Positions 32,708 through 42,209 are shown, counted from the stretch's first letter. The stretch is 58,967 nt of DNA from an uncultured Gemmiger sp. (GCA_944386495.1 CALXBE010000013.1:1-58967), one strand, 5' to 3'. The notes: generated by a model from the letters alone, not told the origin. A program made the numbers and translations.

Positions 32708-33742
32708 ATGAAGCGTATTCTTTTGGGAGGGCTTCTTCTGGCAGCCCTCAGCGGAGCCCTTCCCCTGGTCTGTTTTCTGCTTCCCCGGACTCCTCAGTCC
32801 GCCGTCCAGGAAACTCCTCCCTCCCAGGACATCCAGGCCACCGCCCCTCCCCAGTCCACTCCGGAGCCTGCTGTTCCCTCCACCGATTATCTGGAGCCCC
32901 TTCTCATCTGGGACGGGGACGCTCAGCTAGTCCGGACGGTGGAAGTGCTGGACTATCTCATTGGAGCCGCCGCCAGCGAAATGCCTGCGGACTGGCCCGC
33001 CCAGGCCATTCAGGCCCAGATGGTGGCCAGCCACAGCTGGGCCCTCTACTGCCGGGACCACCGGGACGGGAGCAACGGAGGGGCCTATTTCACCGCCTCC
33101 CCCCAGCGGCGGGAAGGATACATGACCCCCGAAGTCATGCAGGCCTACTGGGGGGATGCCTATGAGGAGAACTACAACTATTTTTCCCAGCTGGCCCAGG
33201 AGGTGCTGGACTGGGTGGTTACTTATGAGGGGGCCCCTGCGGGGACCTTCTATCACGCCATCAGCACCGGGGCCACCACCGACAGCGGCCAGGTGTGGAG
33301 CGTCAGCCTGCCCTATCTCTGCGGGGTGGACAGCCCCTGGGACACCTCCGCCCCGGATTTTCAGGTGGAAGTCTCCCTGGGGGCCCAGCGGGTATCGGAC
33401 TGCCTTTCCAGCAGTTTCGGCATCTGGCCGGAGGGAGAGCCCTCCCAATGGCTGGGGGAGCAGACCTTTGACGGGGCCGGGTACTGCACCTCCATCCAGG
33501 TGGAAGGGCAGACCCTCTCGGGAATCAGTTTCCGCACCGCCCTGGGGCTGCGGAGCACCGCCTTCTCCTACACCTACGACCCCAGCTGCGGGGAGTTCAC
33601 CTTTACCACCAGAGGGTATGGCCATGGGGTGGGAATGAGCCAGTGGGGTGCCCGGGCCCTGGCCCTGGAGGGAAGTTCCTGGCAGGAAATCCTGGCCCAT
33701 TATTTTCCCGGCACCCAGCTGACCCAGGCCCAGGGAGAGTGA
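32708..33742 (+). CDS. spoIID: SpoIID/LytB-domain peptidoglycan lytic transglycosylase
   Basis: In sporulation SpoIID cleaves denuded glycan strands during engulfment. The 344-residue protein has an N-terminal membrane anchor (about residues 5-25), a Pro/Thr-rich linker, and the SpoIID domain. The presumed catalytic Glu91 is in AAASEMPAD, and the C-terminal TRGYGHGVGMSQWGA (about residues 305-320) is the family signature. CAAGGAGGAA precedes the ATG. SpoIID-like proteins also occur outside sporulation, but length and architecture fit the canonical protein. The gene symbol is by family; no other spo genes are close. Confidence 0.85.
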   Translation: MKRILLGGLLLAALSGALPLVCFLLPRTPQSAVQETPPSQDIQATAPPQSTPEPAVPSTDYLEPLLIWDGDAQLVRTVEVLDYLIGAAASEMPADWPAQAIQAQMVASHSWALYCRDHRDGSNGGAYFTASPQRREGYMTPEVMQAYWGDAYEENYNYFSQLAQEVLDWVVTYEGAPAGTFYHAISTGATTDSGQVWSVSLPYLCGVDSPWDTSAPDFQVEVSLGAQRVSDCLSSSFGIWPEGEPSQWLGEQTFDGAGYCTSIQVEGQTLSGISFRTALGLRSTAFSYTYDPSCGEFTFTTRGYGHGVGMSQWGARALALEGSSWQEILAHYFPGTQLTQAQGE

Positions 33743-33856
33743 TTTTTCCCGGAATATCAAAGAAAGAAGAGCAGCCCCTTCCCGGGCTCTCCCCACAGGC
33801 CCAAACAGGGCCCCGAAAATCCTTGATTCTCAATACAAGTATCTTCCCGAATCATA

Positions 33857-33885
33857 TTGACACCGCTATCCTTTTGACCTATTCT
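33857..33885 (+). promoter_or_regulatory. Promoter of the GldA-like dehydrogenase gene
   Basis: -35 TTGACA (consensus), 17 bp spacer, -10 TATTCT. Confidence 0.65.
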
Positions 33886-33949
33886 ACTCTTAGTTCCAGC
33901 AGTATTGTAAGGGCTGGACAAATTTCAGAAGAAAGTGAAGTAGAAAAAC

Positions 33950-35086
33950 ATGGCGGAAGCAAGAACACTCTCAGAAATCAAACTGGATAACGCCTACAAA
34001 TTCGGCGCCGGGCGGTATATCCAGCAGCAGGGCGCCCTGGAGACCCTGGCCCAGGAAATTGCCCGGCTGGGGAAAAAGCCCTTCATCATTGCAGGTCCCC
34101 GCGCCTGGGAAGCCTGCGAAAACCGTATCGCCCGGACCCTGGATGAAGCCGGGATGGAGTACCGGCTCTCCCTCTGGCCGGGCCAGAACAGCTATGAGCA
34201 GGCCCACATCCACGCAGACCAGGCCATTGCCGAGGGCTGCGATGTTATCGTAGGTGTAGGCGGCGGCCGGATCATGGACCAGACCAAGGCCACCGGATAC
34301 TTTGCCGGCCAGAAGCTGGGCCTGCCCTCTCAGCATCTGCCCGTGGTGGAGGTCCCCACCAGCATTGCCACCTGTGCAGCCTTTGCCCCCCTGAGTGTCA
34401 TGTACACTCCCGATGGCGCCAGCCTGGGCAGCCTGCGTTACTCCTATGAGGTGGATGCCATTGTCATGGACATGGATGTTATCGCCCGGGAACCCGCCCG
34501 CTATGTAGCCAGCGGCATTCTGGACGGCATGGCCAAGATGGTGGAGATGCAGAACGGACACGACAACATCGACATTGAGGATTTCAGCGCCGGAATGGCC
34601 GCCGCCTTTGCCCTGTCCCGGTTTACCATGGATGTATACCGCCGGTGCGGCCATCAGGCTGTGCGGGATGTGCAGGAAGGAAAGCTGACCAAGACCGTGG
34701 AGGACATTGCCTATCTGAATGTGGCAGTGGCCGGCATTATCTCCGGATGCAGCAAGGGCTTTGGTCAGACCGCCCTGGGCCACGAGTGCTATGAGCTGAT
34801 CCGCACCCATTTCACCCAGGAGGCAAAGGATTTCCTCCACGGGGAAATCGTGGCAGTGGGCCAGTCCATGCAGCTGAGCTTCAACGGTCAGGAGGACCGC
34901 ATCCCCGAACTGCGGGAGATGATGCGTTCCTTCGGCATGCCCCTGACCCTGGCCGACATCGGAATCGATCCCACCCCGGAAAATGTTCAGGTGCTGTACG
35001 ACAACCTGTATCACAGCCCCTTTGTGGAGGACACCCCCCAGCAGGCCCAGCGGCTGAAGCAGGCCATCCGCTGGCTGGTCCAGTAA
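33950..35086 (+). CDS. Iron-containing alcohol dehydrogenase, glycerol dehydrogenase-like
   Basis: The 378-residue NAD-dependent polyol dehydrogenase has the GldA architecture. The N-terminal Rossmann-like half includes GVGGGRIMDQTKA (about residues 102-114) and PTSIATCAAFAP. The metal-binding half includes DGMAK (Asp), LGHECYE (His) and LHGEIVAVG (His). It probably oxidises glycerol or a similar diol at a zinc or iron site; the true substrate is unknown. No DhaKLM genes are near. It has its own promoter and terminator. Confidence 0.85.
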   Translation: MAEARTLSEIKLDNAYKFGAGRYIQQQGALETLAQEIARLGKKPFIIAGPRAWEACENRIARTLDEAGMEYRLSLWPGQNSYEQAHIHADQAIAEGCDVIVGVGGGRIMDQTKATGYFAGQKLGLPSQHLPVVEVPTSIATCAAFAPLSVMYTPDGASLGSLRYSYEVDAIVMDMDVIAREPARYVASGILDGMAKMVEMQNGHDNIDIEDFSAGMAAAFALSRFTMDVYRRCGHQAVRDVQEGKLTKTVEDIAYLNVAVAGIISGCSKGFGQTALGHECYELIRTHFTQEAKDFLHGEIVAVGQSMQLSFNGQEDRIPELREMMRSFGMPLTLADIGIDPTPENVQVLYDNLYHSPFVEDTPQQAQRLKQAIRWLVQ

Positions 35087-35120
35087 GTCTCGGCAGACTC
35101 ACACGGAATTTGAAGCAGAA

Positions 35121-35160
35121 AACCACCCCGGCAGACAGTTTCCTGTCTGCCGGGGTGGTT
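35121..35160. terminator. Bidirectional terminator
   Basis: A perfect 18-bp stem with a TTTC loop, the strongest hairpin in the window. It separates the convergent dehydrogenase and uracil permease genes. Confidence 0.93.
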
Positions 35161-35177
35161 TTATTTTTCAGGGTTAA

Positions 35178-36491
35178 TCAGACCTGCATATTCAGGCCCT
35201 GCTCGCCCTCGTTTACCTTATCGAACCGGTAGTCGTTGCCGGGGATAATGGCATTGAGGAGGATGCCCAGCAGAGCGGCGATGGCCAGACCGCTGAGGGT
35301 GACGGGGCCGAAGGTGAGGCCGCCCACGCTGTTGAAGCCCAGAGCGGAGACCAGGATAACAGCGGCAATGATCAGGTTCCGGCTGTTGGTGAAGTCCACC
35401 TGGTTTTCCACCACATTCCGCACGCCGATGGCGGAGATCATGCCGTAGAGGATGAAGCTGATGCCGCCCACGATTCCGGCGGGAATGGTGTTGATGAGGG
35501 CATCAAACTTGGGGCTGAAGGACATGAGGATGGCAAATACTGCAGCGATCCGGACCACCAGGGGGTCGTAGACCTTGCTCAGGGCCAGAACACCGGTGTT
35601 CTCACCGTAGGTGGTGTTGGCAGGGCCGCCCAGCAGGCCGGCCAGGCTGGTAGCCACGCCGTCACCCAGCAGGGTGCGATGGAGACCGGGGTCCCGGATA
35701 TAGTTCTTGCCGGTGGTGGCACTGATGGCGGCCATATCGCCGATATGCTCCATAACGGTGGCGATGGCGATGGGCACAATGGTGAGGATAGCGCTGATAA
35801 GCCGGCTGCTGCCGTCGAAGGCGAAGAGGCCCATGGCTTCCTTCTTGATGGGCAGGCCGATCCAGTCAGCCTGGGCCACGGCGGTGAAGTCCACGGCATT
35901 GGTGACCAGAGCTACCAGATAGGCGGCGATAACGCCCAGCAGGATGGGAAGGATCTTGATCATTCCCTTACCCCAGATGTTGCAGATGATGACCACGCCC
36001 AGAGCCACTGCTGCCAGCAGCCAGTTGGTGGAGCAGTTGGAGATGGCGCTGGGGGCCAGGATCAGACCGATGGCGATGATGATGGGTCCGGTGACCACCG
36101 GGGGGAAGAACCGCATGATACGACCCACTCCGAAGGTGGCAATGAGAGCGCTGACTGCCAGGTAAACCAGGCCGCTGCAAGCCACGGCGGCGCAGGCATA
36201 AGGCAGGTTTTCAGGGTTGGCACCGTTGTTGGTGACAATGGTGAAGCCGCCCAGATAGGCGAAGGAGGACCCCAGGAAGGCGGGGACCTTTCCCTTGTTG
36301 ATCAGGTGGAAGAGCAAAGTGCCGATACCTGCACAAAGCAGGGTGGTGCTTACGGACAGGCCGGTAAGCAGGGGAACCAGAACGGTGGCGCCGAACATGG
36401 CGAAGGTGTGCTGGACACCCAGCACCAGCATCCGGGGAATCCCCAGTTCCCGGGCGTCATAAATACCCCCGGACAAATCCATTTGTTTCAA
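35178..36491 (-). CDS. uraA: Uracil permease (NCS2 family)
   Basis: The proton-coupled nucleobase importer has about 437 residues and roughly 14 membrane segments. MLVLGVQHTFAMFGATVLVP and GPANTTYGENTGVLALSKV (the NCS2 signature) are close to UraA/PyrP of Firmicutes. Start choice: a TTG at 36491 lies 8 nt after GAGAGGGG and is preferred; the ATG at 36482 is 17 nt away, and a GTG at 36548 would fall in the promoter. I see no PyrR-type anti-terminator sequence. Xanthine permeases are relatives, but the signature favours uracil. Confidence 0.9.
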   Translation of the reverse strand: MKQMDLSGGIYDARELGIPRMLVLGVQHTFAMFGATVLVPLLTGLSVSTTLLCAGIGTLLFHLINKGKVPAFLGSSFAYLGGFTIVTNNGANPENLPYACAAVACSGLVYLAVSALIATFGVGRIMRFFPPVVTGPIIIAIGLILAPSAISNCSTNWLLAAVALGVVIICNIWGKGMIKILPILLGVIAAYLVALVTNAVDFTAVAQADWIGLPIKKEAMGLFAFDGSSRLISAILTIVPIAIATVMEHIGDMAAISATTGKNYIRDPGLHRTLLGDGVATSLAGLLGGPANTTYGENTGVLALSKVYDPLVVRIAAVFAILMSFSPKFDALINTIPAGIVGGISFILYGMISAIGVRNVVENQVDFTNSRNLIIAAVILVSALGFNSVGGLTFGPVTLSGLAIAALLGILLNAIIPGNDYRFDKVNEGEQGLNMQV

Positions 36492-36557
36492 ACTGCATAC
36501 CCCTCTCTTTTTTGATTCCGGCAAGCCGGGATTTTCGTCCAGGCTCACACTTCATCC

Positions 36558-36586
36558 ACTATATCAAAGCCTTTCCCAAAATGCAA
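36558..36586 (-). promoter_or_regulatory. Promoter of uraA
   Basis: Minus strand: -35 TTGCAT (36581-36586), 17 bp spacer, -10 TATAGT (36558-36563). It begins right after the upstream terminator. Confidence 0.7.
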
Positions 36587-36591
36587 CAAAA

Positions 36592-36611
36592 AACCGGCCC
36601 GAAGGCCGGTT
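36592..36611 (-). terminator. Terminator after the ClC gene
   Basis: An 8-bp AACCGGCC stem with a TTCG tetraloop (minus strand), followed by a T tract. It lies about 20 nt past the ClC stop codon and just before the uraA promoter. Confidence 0.85.
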
Positions 36612-36631
36612 TTTGTCACTTTTCCCGGGGA

Positions 36632-37888
36632 TCAGCCCTCCAGGTCCAGTTTACTGTTCAAAATCACCTGATTTTTATACAGGCTGCTTCCGCCGCTGAC
36701 CAGGTAGCTCAGGGCGATGGGGAGGGCCGCCAGGGCCAGAATGTCTCCCCCGAACACCTCCACTGCCAGCACTAGGCTGGCCAGGGGGCTGTTCACTGCC
36801 CCACAGAAAACCGTGACCATTCCCAGGGCAGCGCCCAGGCCCGGGTCCATCCCCAGCAGAGGGGCCAGGGCACAGCCAAAGGTGGCTCCGGTAAAGAAGC
36901 AGGGAACGATCTCGCCCCCCTTGAAGCCGCAGCCCAGGGTGATGGCGGTAAAGAGTATTTTTAAGAGGAAGCTGAAATGGGTGGTCTGGCCCTCCTCAAT
37001 AGCCTGGGTCACATAGGCCATCCCTGCCCCGTTGTACCGGTGGCTTCCCACCAGCAGGGTGAGCAGGATCAGAAGCACACTGCCGGCCATGACCCGAATC
37101 CAGGGGTTGGAAATTTTGTCAAAAAGATGGTGGCTCAGATGCTGGGCCTGGCAGAACAGAATGGCCACCAGTCCCCCCAGCACCCCCAGAAGGGCGCACT
37201 GGACCAGCACCGGCGCCGAAACGGCGGGGATGGCTTTTATCAGAAAAGCGGTGGGCTTCATTCCCATAAGTCGGGAGACCTGGTCCGCCACCAGGCTGCT
37301 GATCAGGCAGGGCACCAGGGCCGCATAGGGCATGGTCCCTACCCGGACCACCTCCAGGCAGAACAAGGCCGCCGTTACCGGGGTGCCGAACAGAGCGCTG
37401 AACACTGCCGCCATACCGCAGAGGACCATGGTCCGCTGGACGCTCCGGCTTACCTTGAGCCGCCGGCCCAGGTATCCGGAAACGCTTCCTCCCAGCTGGA
37501 GGGCCGCACCCTCCCGGCCGCCGCTTCCGCCCACCAGCTGGGTGATGATGGTGGAAAAGAAGATGGCAATGGCCATCCGGGCGCTGACCGGCTCCCCGGT
37601 GGCGCTGGCCCGGAGCACCGCATTGGTGCCGGGGTCGGGGCAGAGTTTCAATCCGTGATAAATGGCGGTGATGGCCAGACCGCCCACCGGCAGCAGGTAG
37701 ACCAGCCAGGGGTATGCGGAAAACTGTTCCATTCCCCATTCAATTCCATGGTGGAACACCCCTCCCACGGCTCCGCAGAGGATGCCCACCACAAGCCCCA
37801 GAACGCACCAGCGCAGGGTCGCCATAAAATAAGCCCGGCTCAGGTCAACATCCTTCCTCAGCCAGCCTTTGAATTTTTCCTGTATCAT
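36632..37888 (-). CDS. ClC-family chloride (or fluoride) channel/transporter
   Basis: The 418-residue membrane protein has the ClC fold with about ten or more helices. The gating-Glu motif is GREGAALQLGG (Glu126). FSALFGTPVTAALFCLEV and FKGGEIVPCFFTGATFG correspond to the later selectivity motifs. The first anion motif, GSGIP in classical ClC, is replaced by PDPGTNAV (residues 84-91), a Gly/Asn-type variant reminiscent of the fluoride-exporting subclass. No fluoride riboswitch is visible upstream. It lacks C-terminal CBS domains. AAGGAG precedes the ATG. Confidence 0.85.
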   Translation of the reverse strand: MIQEKFKGWLRKDVDLSRAYFMATLRWCVLGLVVGILCGAVGGVFHHGIEWGMEQFSAYPWLVYLLPVGGLAITAIYHGLKLCPDPGTNAVLRASATGEPVSARMAIAIFFSTIITQLVGGSGGREGAALQLGGSVSGYLGRRLKVSRSVQRTMVLCGMAAVFSALFGTPVTAALFCLEVVRVGTMPYAALVPCLISSLVADQVSRLMGMKPTAFLIKAIPAVSAPVLVQCALLGVLGGLVAILFCQAQHLSHHLFDKISNPWIRVMAGSVLLILLTLLVGSHRYNGAGMAYVTQAIEEGQTTHFSFLLKILFTAITLGCGFKGGEIVPCFFTGATFGCALAPLLGMDPGLGAALGMVTVFCGAVNSPLASLVLAVEVFGGDILALAALPIALSYLVSGGSSLYKNQVILNSKLDLEG

Positions 37889-38051
37889 ACTCTCTCCTTC
37901 TTGATTCAGTCCCTACAGGGTCAGAACGGTCTTAATGTTACCACGATTTTCTTTCTTTTTCAACCGATTCTGCTCCTTGTAGCCGGGGCCCAACTGTGCT
38001 ACAATAAGGTCAAATATTCATCAGCCAGGAGGGCGGACAGGAGGTTTTTGT

Positions 38052-39035
38052 ATGTCAGAGCGTTTATGTCCCCGGTGCGGCAAAAAGGTGGAGGAAGGCT
38101 TTGCCTTCTGTCCCTACTGTGCCGCCCCCTTACAGGAGGCCCCCGCTTCCCGGGAGCCCACTGCCCAGGAAATCCTGGATGAACTGGCTGACCTGCCCGC
38201 CCCCGATGAACCCATCTATCCCCCGCCCGAGGAACCGGACCCTGTGGAGGCCAAGGTAAACGACTGGGAGATGATCGACCTGCGGGGCGGCCGCCGTGCC
38301 CCCGGTCCCGGTCCGGATGTGTCCGACCTTTATCCCGACCAGGGGGAGAGGCTTCCCAAAAAAGACCGGGCCAGCTGGGGACTGCGGTTCCTGATTTTCC
38401 TGGTTTCCCTGATACTGGCCGCCCTGGTGGGATTCTTTGTGCTGCTGGTGGTCAACCCCTTTGACTGGGGCCCTCATTCTCTGGGGGAGCTTTCCGGGCT
38501 GCTGGGGCCCACAGCCACCCCCGTGGCTACCCAGGACCCCGCTGCCGCCACGGCAGAACCTGAGCCCACTCCTACCCCGGAGCCTACCCCCACCCCCACT
38601 CCTGAGCTGCCCATCTCCCAGGAGGAGCTGCAGACCATCATTACCGAGTACTACCGCAGCTATCTGGAATGCATCAACGCCCAGGATATGAGCTATCTGG
38701 TCCATTCCTCCGCCGCCAACAAGCTGCGGGCCCAGACCTACGCCCTGGGCGAAGCCAACATGGGCACCATCTACGACACCGAGACCTTTGTGGTGGAGCC
38801 GGACTGGGAATCCCTGAATGTGTATGACGGGGATGTGATCATGCTCAACCTTACCTTTACCTTCAGCGGCAGCCCCCGCCAGGGAGGCGGCACGCCCACC
38901 GTTACCACCAACCGGGTCACTTACCGGGTCATCAAGGGCAGCGGTGAGGACGGCTGGGTGGTGGACATGACCGGCTTTGTAGGGGAAGAGGATTACGCCA
39001 ACCACGGCTATGCCTTCGCCCCCGATGCCACCTGA
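38052..39035 (+). CDS. Zinc-ribbon, single-pass membrane protein with NTF2-like outer domain
   Basis: The 327-residue protein starts with a zinc ribbon (CPRCGKK ... CPYC, residues 6-23), then an acidic, Pro-rich cytoplasmic segment, one membrane helix (about residues 112-134), an extracellular linker of Thr-Pro/Glu-Pro repeats (about residues 155-185), and a C-terminal domain of about 130 residues (EELQTIITEYYRSYLECINAQ start) resembling NTF2-like/TcaA-type cell-surface sensor folds. Such proteins may sense envelope signals. It is monocistronic, with a strong terminator. The function is unknown. Confidence 0.7.
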   Translation: MSERLCPRCGKKVEEGFAFCPYCAAPLQEAPASREPTAQEILDELADLPAPDEPIYPPPEEPDPVEAKVNDWEMIDLRGGRRAPGPGPDVSDLYPDQGERLPKKDRASWGLRFLIFLVSLILAALVGFFVLLVVNPFDWGPHSLGELSGLLGPTATPVATQDPAAATAEPEPTPTPEPTPTPTPELPISQEELQTIITEYYRSYLECINAQDMSYLVHSSAANKLRAQTYALGEANMGTIYDTETFVVEPDWESLNVYDGDVIMLNLTFTFSGSPRQGGGTPTVTTNRVTYRVIKGSGEDGWVVDMTGFVGEEDYANHGYAFAPDAT

Positions 39036-39047
39036 TTTCAGCACCCC

Positions 39048-39084
39048 AATCCCGGAAAGACCTTTGCAGGGTCTTTCCGGGATT
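39048..39084 (+). terminator. Terminator after the zinc-ribbon protein gene
   Basis: A 15-bp stem (39048-39062 with 39070-39084) followed by a long T run. Confidence 0.92.
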
Positions 39085-39187
39085 TTTTTATCCGGGGCAT
39101 TTCAGGGAAATTTCACCATAAGAAACCTTGTTTCATGATTCCTTTCATTTTTGGAATTTTCCGGAGGGTGGCCTTTTCGGGTGCCGG

Positions 39188-39238
39188 TTTTTTTGGCGCA
39201 TTTGTCACTATTCCCTTCTCCGGGGGTATGTTATCATG
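39188..39238 (+). promoter_or_regulatory. Promoter region of the gudX-like gene
   Basis: It carries T7GG (39188-39196), TTTGTCACT (39201-39209) and TATGTTATCATG (39227-39238). The same blocks at the same distances occur before gudD (40766-40816). Read as sigma-A, this is TTGTCA-19 bp-TATGTT. A CATTTC-AGG-GAAAT repeat lies upstream at 39098-39111. Confidence 0.55.
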
Positions 39239-39329
39239 AGCCTGGACGAATTTGTGCCCGGTTTTGCTTCGGCGGCTGCCGGAGAGTTCCGGTGTTTTAT
39301 CTTTCAATTTAAAAAGGAAGTGCTTACCT

Positions 39330-40679
39330 ATGAACAGCAGTCCCATTATTGCTAAAATGCAGGTGATTCCCGTGGCCGGGTATGACAGCATGCTCATGAC
39401 CCTGTCCGGCGCCCACGCTCCCTGCTTTACCCGCAACCTGGTCATTCTGGAAGACAACGCCGGCCACACCGGCATCGGAGAGATTCACGGCGGCGATTAC
39501 ACCTGTGACTGCCTGAACGCAGTCCGTCCCCTGGTGGAAGGGCAGCCGGTAAGCTGCTACCGCCAGATCCTCCAGACCATTCACCGGCTGGCCACCCGTG
39601 CCGAGGCAGACGACGGCGCCGGCATCCAGACCCTGGACATTTCCAAGCTGAAATTCGTGGTCAAGAGCGAGTGGGCCATTGAATGCGCCATGCTGGACCT
39701 GCTGGGCCAGCATCTGGGAGTTCCCATGTGCCAGCTGCTGGGAGAAGGCCAGCAGCGAAAGGAAGTGGAAATGCTGGGGTACATGTTCTATGTATCAGAC
39801 AAGAACAAGTGGACCGACACTTCCCTGCCCTACCTGGACGAGAGCGACAGCAAGGACCCCTGGTTCCGGATGCGCCGGGAAGTTATCCTGACCCCTGAGC
39901 GTATTGCGGAGGAAGCCCAGATCCTTCACGAGAAATACGGCTTTGAGAACTTCAAGCTGAAAGGCGGCGTTCTGGCCGGTCAGGAAGAGATGGAAGCCTG
40001 CCGGGCGGTGAAGAAGGCTTTCCCCAATGCCCGGGTGAACATCGACCCCAACGGCGCCTGGAGCCTGGCCGAAGCCATTGAACTATCCAAGGACATGCAC
40101 GGCATTATTACCTACATGGAGGACCCCTGCGGCCCCGAGGCCGGATATTCCAGCCGGGAGATCATGCGGGAGTTCAAGAACGCCACCCAGTTCCAGGTGG
40201 CCACCAACATGATCGCCACCGACTGGCGGCAGTTCTACCACACCGTCAGCCTGAACGCCTGCGACATCATCCTGGCCGACCCCCACTTCTGGGGCTTTGA
40301 CGGCGCCATCCGGATGAGCCAGCTCCTCAACAGCTGGGGACTGACCTGGGGCGTCCATTCCAACAACCACTTTGATATTACCCTGGCCGCCTTTGCCCAG
40401 GTAGGTGCCGCCGCTGTAGGCGACCCCGCCCCCCTGGACACCCACTGGATCTGGCAGGACGGTCAGAACCTGCTGAAAGATACCCCCCAAATTGTGGGAG
40501 GAAAACTCCAGGTTCCCCAAGGCCCCGGCATGGGGGTGACCCTGGATATGGAGAAGGTGATGGAGGCCAACGCCCTCTACAACCGGCTTCCCAGCCACGA
40601 CCGGGACGATGCCCTGGCCATGCAGTACCTGATTCCCGGCTGGAAATACGACCACAAAAAGCCCTGCCTGGTCCGCTGA
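39330..40679 (+). CDS. gudX: Glucarate dehydratase-related enolase-superfamily protein
   Basis: The 449-residue protein is a divergent paralogue of the next gene, GudD. It keeps the catalytic set of the glucarate dehydratase group: KLKGGV (Lys pair), NIDPNGAW (Asp), YMEDPCG (Glu), ATNM (Asn) and VHSNNHFD (His). It should therefore be an active acid-sugar dehydratase, perhaps on glucarate, idarate or a related aldarate. E. coli has a similar gudX-gudD pair. It has a longer insert near residues 90-125 and around 155-180 compared with GudD. The ATG at 39330 follows AAGGAAG. The name is by analogy to the E. coli arrangement. Confidence 0.8.
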   Translation: MNSSPIIAKMQVIPVAGYDSMLMTLSGAHAPCFTRNLVILEDNAGHTGIGEIHGGDYTCDCLNAVRPLVEGQPVSCYRQILQTIHRLATRAEADDGAGIQTLDISKLKFVVKSEWAIECAMLDLLGQHLGVPMCQLLGEGQQRKEVEMLGYMFYVSDKNKWTDTSLPYLDESDSKDPWFRMRREVILTPERIAEEAQILHEKYGFENFKLKGGVLAGQEEMEACRAVKKAFPNARVNIDPNGAWSLAEAIELSKDMHGIITYMEDPCGPEAGYSSREIMREFKNATQFQVATNMIATDWRQFYHTVSLNACDIILADPHFWGFDGAIRMSQLLNSWGLTWGVHSNNHFDITLAAFAQVGAAAVGDPAPLDTHWIWQDGQNLLKDTPQIVGGKLQVPQGPGMGVTLDMEKVMEANALYNRLPSHDRDDALAMQYLIPGWKYDHKKPCLVR

Positions 40680-40689
40680 GCTCAAAGCA

Positions 40690-40725
40690 TTTCACATTTG
40701 AAATGTTTTCATCCACTTTGTTTCA
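40690..40725. promoter_or_regulatory. Palindromic TTTCA/TGAAA operators upstream of gudD
   Basis: TTTCA-N4-TGAAA (40690-40703) overlaps the palindrome ACATTT-G-AAATGT (40694-40706). Next comes TTTCATCCACTTTGTTTCA (40707-40725), which is nearly repeated upstream of garR at 51348-51367. Confidence 0.5.
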
Positions 40726-40765
40726 GCCATCGAAACTTTTTCCTCATTTGTTCCAAATGCTCCCC

Positions 40766-40816
40766 TTTTTTTGGTTCTTTTGTCCCTGTGCCCCAATCCG
40801 CGCCTATGCTATCATG
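40766..40816 (+). promoter_or_regulatory. Promoter region of gudD
   Basis: Same block order and spacing as the gudX promoter: T7GG (40766-40774), TTTGTCCCT (40779-40787), TATGCTATCATG (40805-40816). Another inverted repeat, AAATGA-AAA-TCATTT, lies between it and the ribosome site. Confidence 0.55.
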
Positions 40817-40868
40817 TAGGTAATGAAATTTCCTGAAATGAAAATCATTTTACAAGGAGTATATTATC

Positions 40869-42209
40869 ATGTCTAAAATCCCTACCGTTGTTAAAATGGA
40901 AGTATATCCCGTAGCAGGCCACGACTGCATGGAGCTGAACCTGTCCGGAGCCCACGCCCCTTATTTTACCCGGAATATCGTGATTCTCACCGACTCTGAC
41001 GGAAACGAAGGGGTAGGCGAAGTACCCGGCGGTGAAAAAATCACCCAGGCTCTGGAGGACATCAAGCCCCTGGTCCTGGGCACCAGCATTGCCGACTACA
41101 AGCAGACTCTGAACAAAGTCCGCACCTGGCTGTCCGACCATATCAAAGACGATGTCCGGGGACTTCAGACCTTCGACCTGCGGGTAGGCGTTCATGCCGT
41201 CACCGCCGTGGAAGCTCCCCTGCTGGACCTGCTGGGCAAGTTCCTGGATGTGCCTGCCGCTGCCCTGATGGGAGACGGCATCCAGCGGGAACGGGTACGG
41301 TTCCTGAGTTATCTGTTCTATGTAGGGGACCGGAAAAAGACCGACCTGGAATACGAGGAAGAGCCGGATGCCTCCTGCGACTGGTACCGTCTGCGCCACG
41401 AGGAGGCCATGACCCCCGAGGCCATTGTTGCCCTGGCCAAGGCCACCCACGAGAAGTACGGCTTTGAGGATTTCAAGCTGAAAGGCGGCGTTCTGGCCCC
41501 CGAGGAGGAAGTCAAGGCCGTTACCGCCATCAAGGAAGCCTTCCCCGATGCCCGGGTGGACCTGGACCCCAACGGCTGCTGGAGCCTGAAGGAAGCTCTG
41601 GCTGTGGCTCCCGACCTGAAAAAGGTGCTGGCCTACTGCGAAGACCCCTGCGGCGCCGAGGACGGATTCTCCGGCCGTGAGGTGATGGCTGAATTCCGGA
41701 AGGCTACCATGATGCCCACCGCCACCAACATGATCAACACCGACTGGCGGCAGATGTGCCACACCATCGCACTCCAGAGCGTGGACATTCCCCTGGCCGA
41801 CCCCCATTTCTGGACCATGGAAGGTTCCGTCCGGGTAGGTCAGCTCTGCAACGACTTCGGCCTCATGTGGGGCTGCCACTCCAACAACCACTTTGATATT
41901 TCCCTGGCCATGGTGGTCCAGTGTGCCGCCGCAATCCCCGGCAAGATGAACGGCATTGACACCCACTGGATCTGGCAGGAAGGCCGTGAACGGCTGACCA
42001 AGGAGCCCCTGCAGATCGTGGGCGGCTGCATCGACCTGCCCAAGAAGCCCGGCCTGGGCATTGAAGTGGACCGGGAACAGGTCATGAAGGCACATCAGCT
42101 TTACATGGACAAGTGCTACGGCAAAGGCGCCCGGAACGATGCCGTGGGCATGCAGTATCTCATTCCCGGCTGGAAGTTTGACAACAAGAAGCCCTGCATG
42201 GTCCGCTGA
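40869..42209 (+). CDS. gudD: Glucarate dehydratase
   Basis: This Mg-dependent enolase-superfamily enzyme removes water from D-glucarate (or L-idarate) to give 5-keto-4-deoxyglucarate. The 446 residues are close to E. coli GudD throughout: [76 protein letters not shown] and the tail [19 protein letters not shown]. All catalytic residues (Lys pair, Asp, Glu, Asn, His) are present. ACAAGGAGTATATT precedes the ATG. It starts a run gudD-garD-AEC transporter, all rightward. Confidence 0.96.
   Translation: MSKIPTVVKMEVYPVAGHDCMELNLSGAHAPYFTRNIVILTDSDGNEGVGEVPGGEKITQALEDIKPLVLGTSIADYKQTLNKVRTWLSDHIKDDVRGLQTFDLRVGVHAVTAVEAPLLDLLGKFLDVPAAALMGDGIQRERVRFLSYLFYVGDRKKTDLEYEEEPDASCDWYRLRHEEAMTPEAIVALAKATHEKYGFEDFKLKGGVLAPEEEVKAVTAIKEAFPDARVDLDPNGCWSLKEALAVAPDLKKVLAYCEDPCGAEDGFSGREVMAEFRKATMMPTATNMINTDWRQMCHTIALQSVDIPLADPHFWTMEGSVRVGQLCNDFGLMWGCHSNNHFDISLAMVVQCAAAIPGKMNGIDTHWIWQEGRERLTKEPLQIVGGCIDLPKKPGLGIEVDREQVMKAHQLYMDKCYGKGARNDAVGMQYLIPGWKFDNKKPCMVR

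Noticed and set aside
37889-38051. Fluoride riboswitch before the ClC gene
   Set aside because: The conserved GGNGATGG and pseudoknot sequences are not present.
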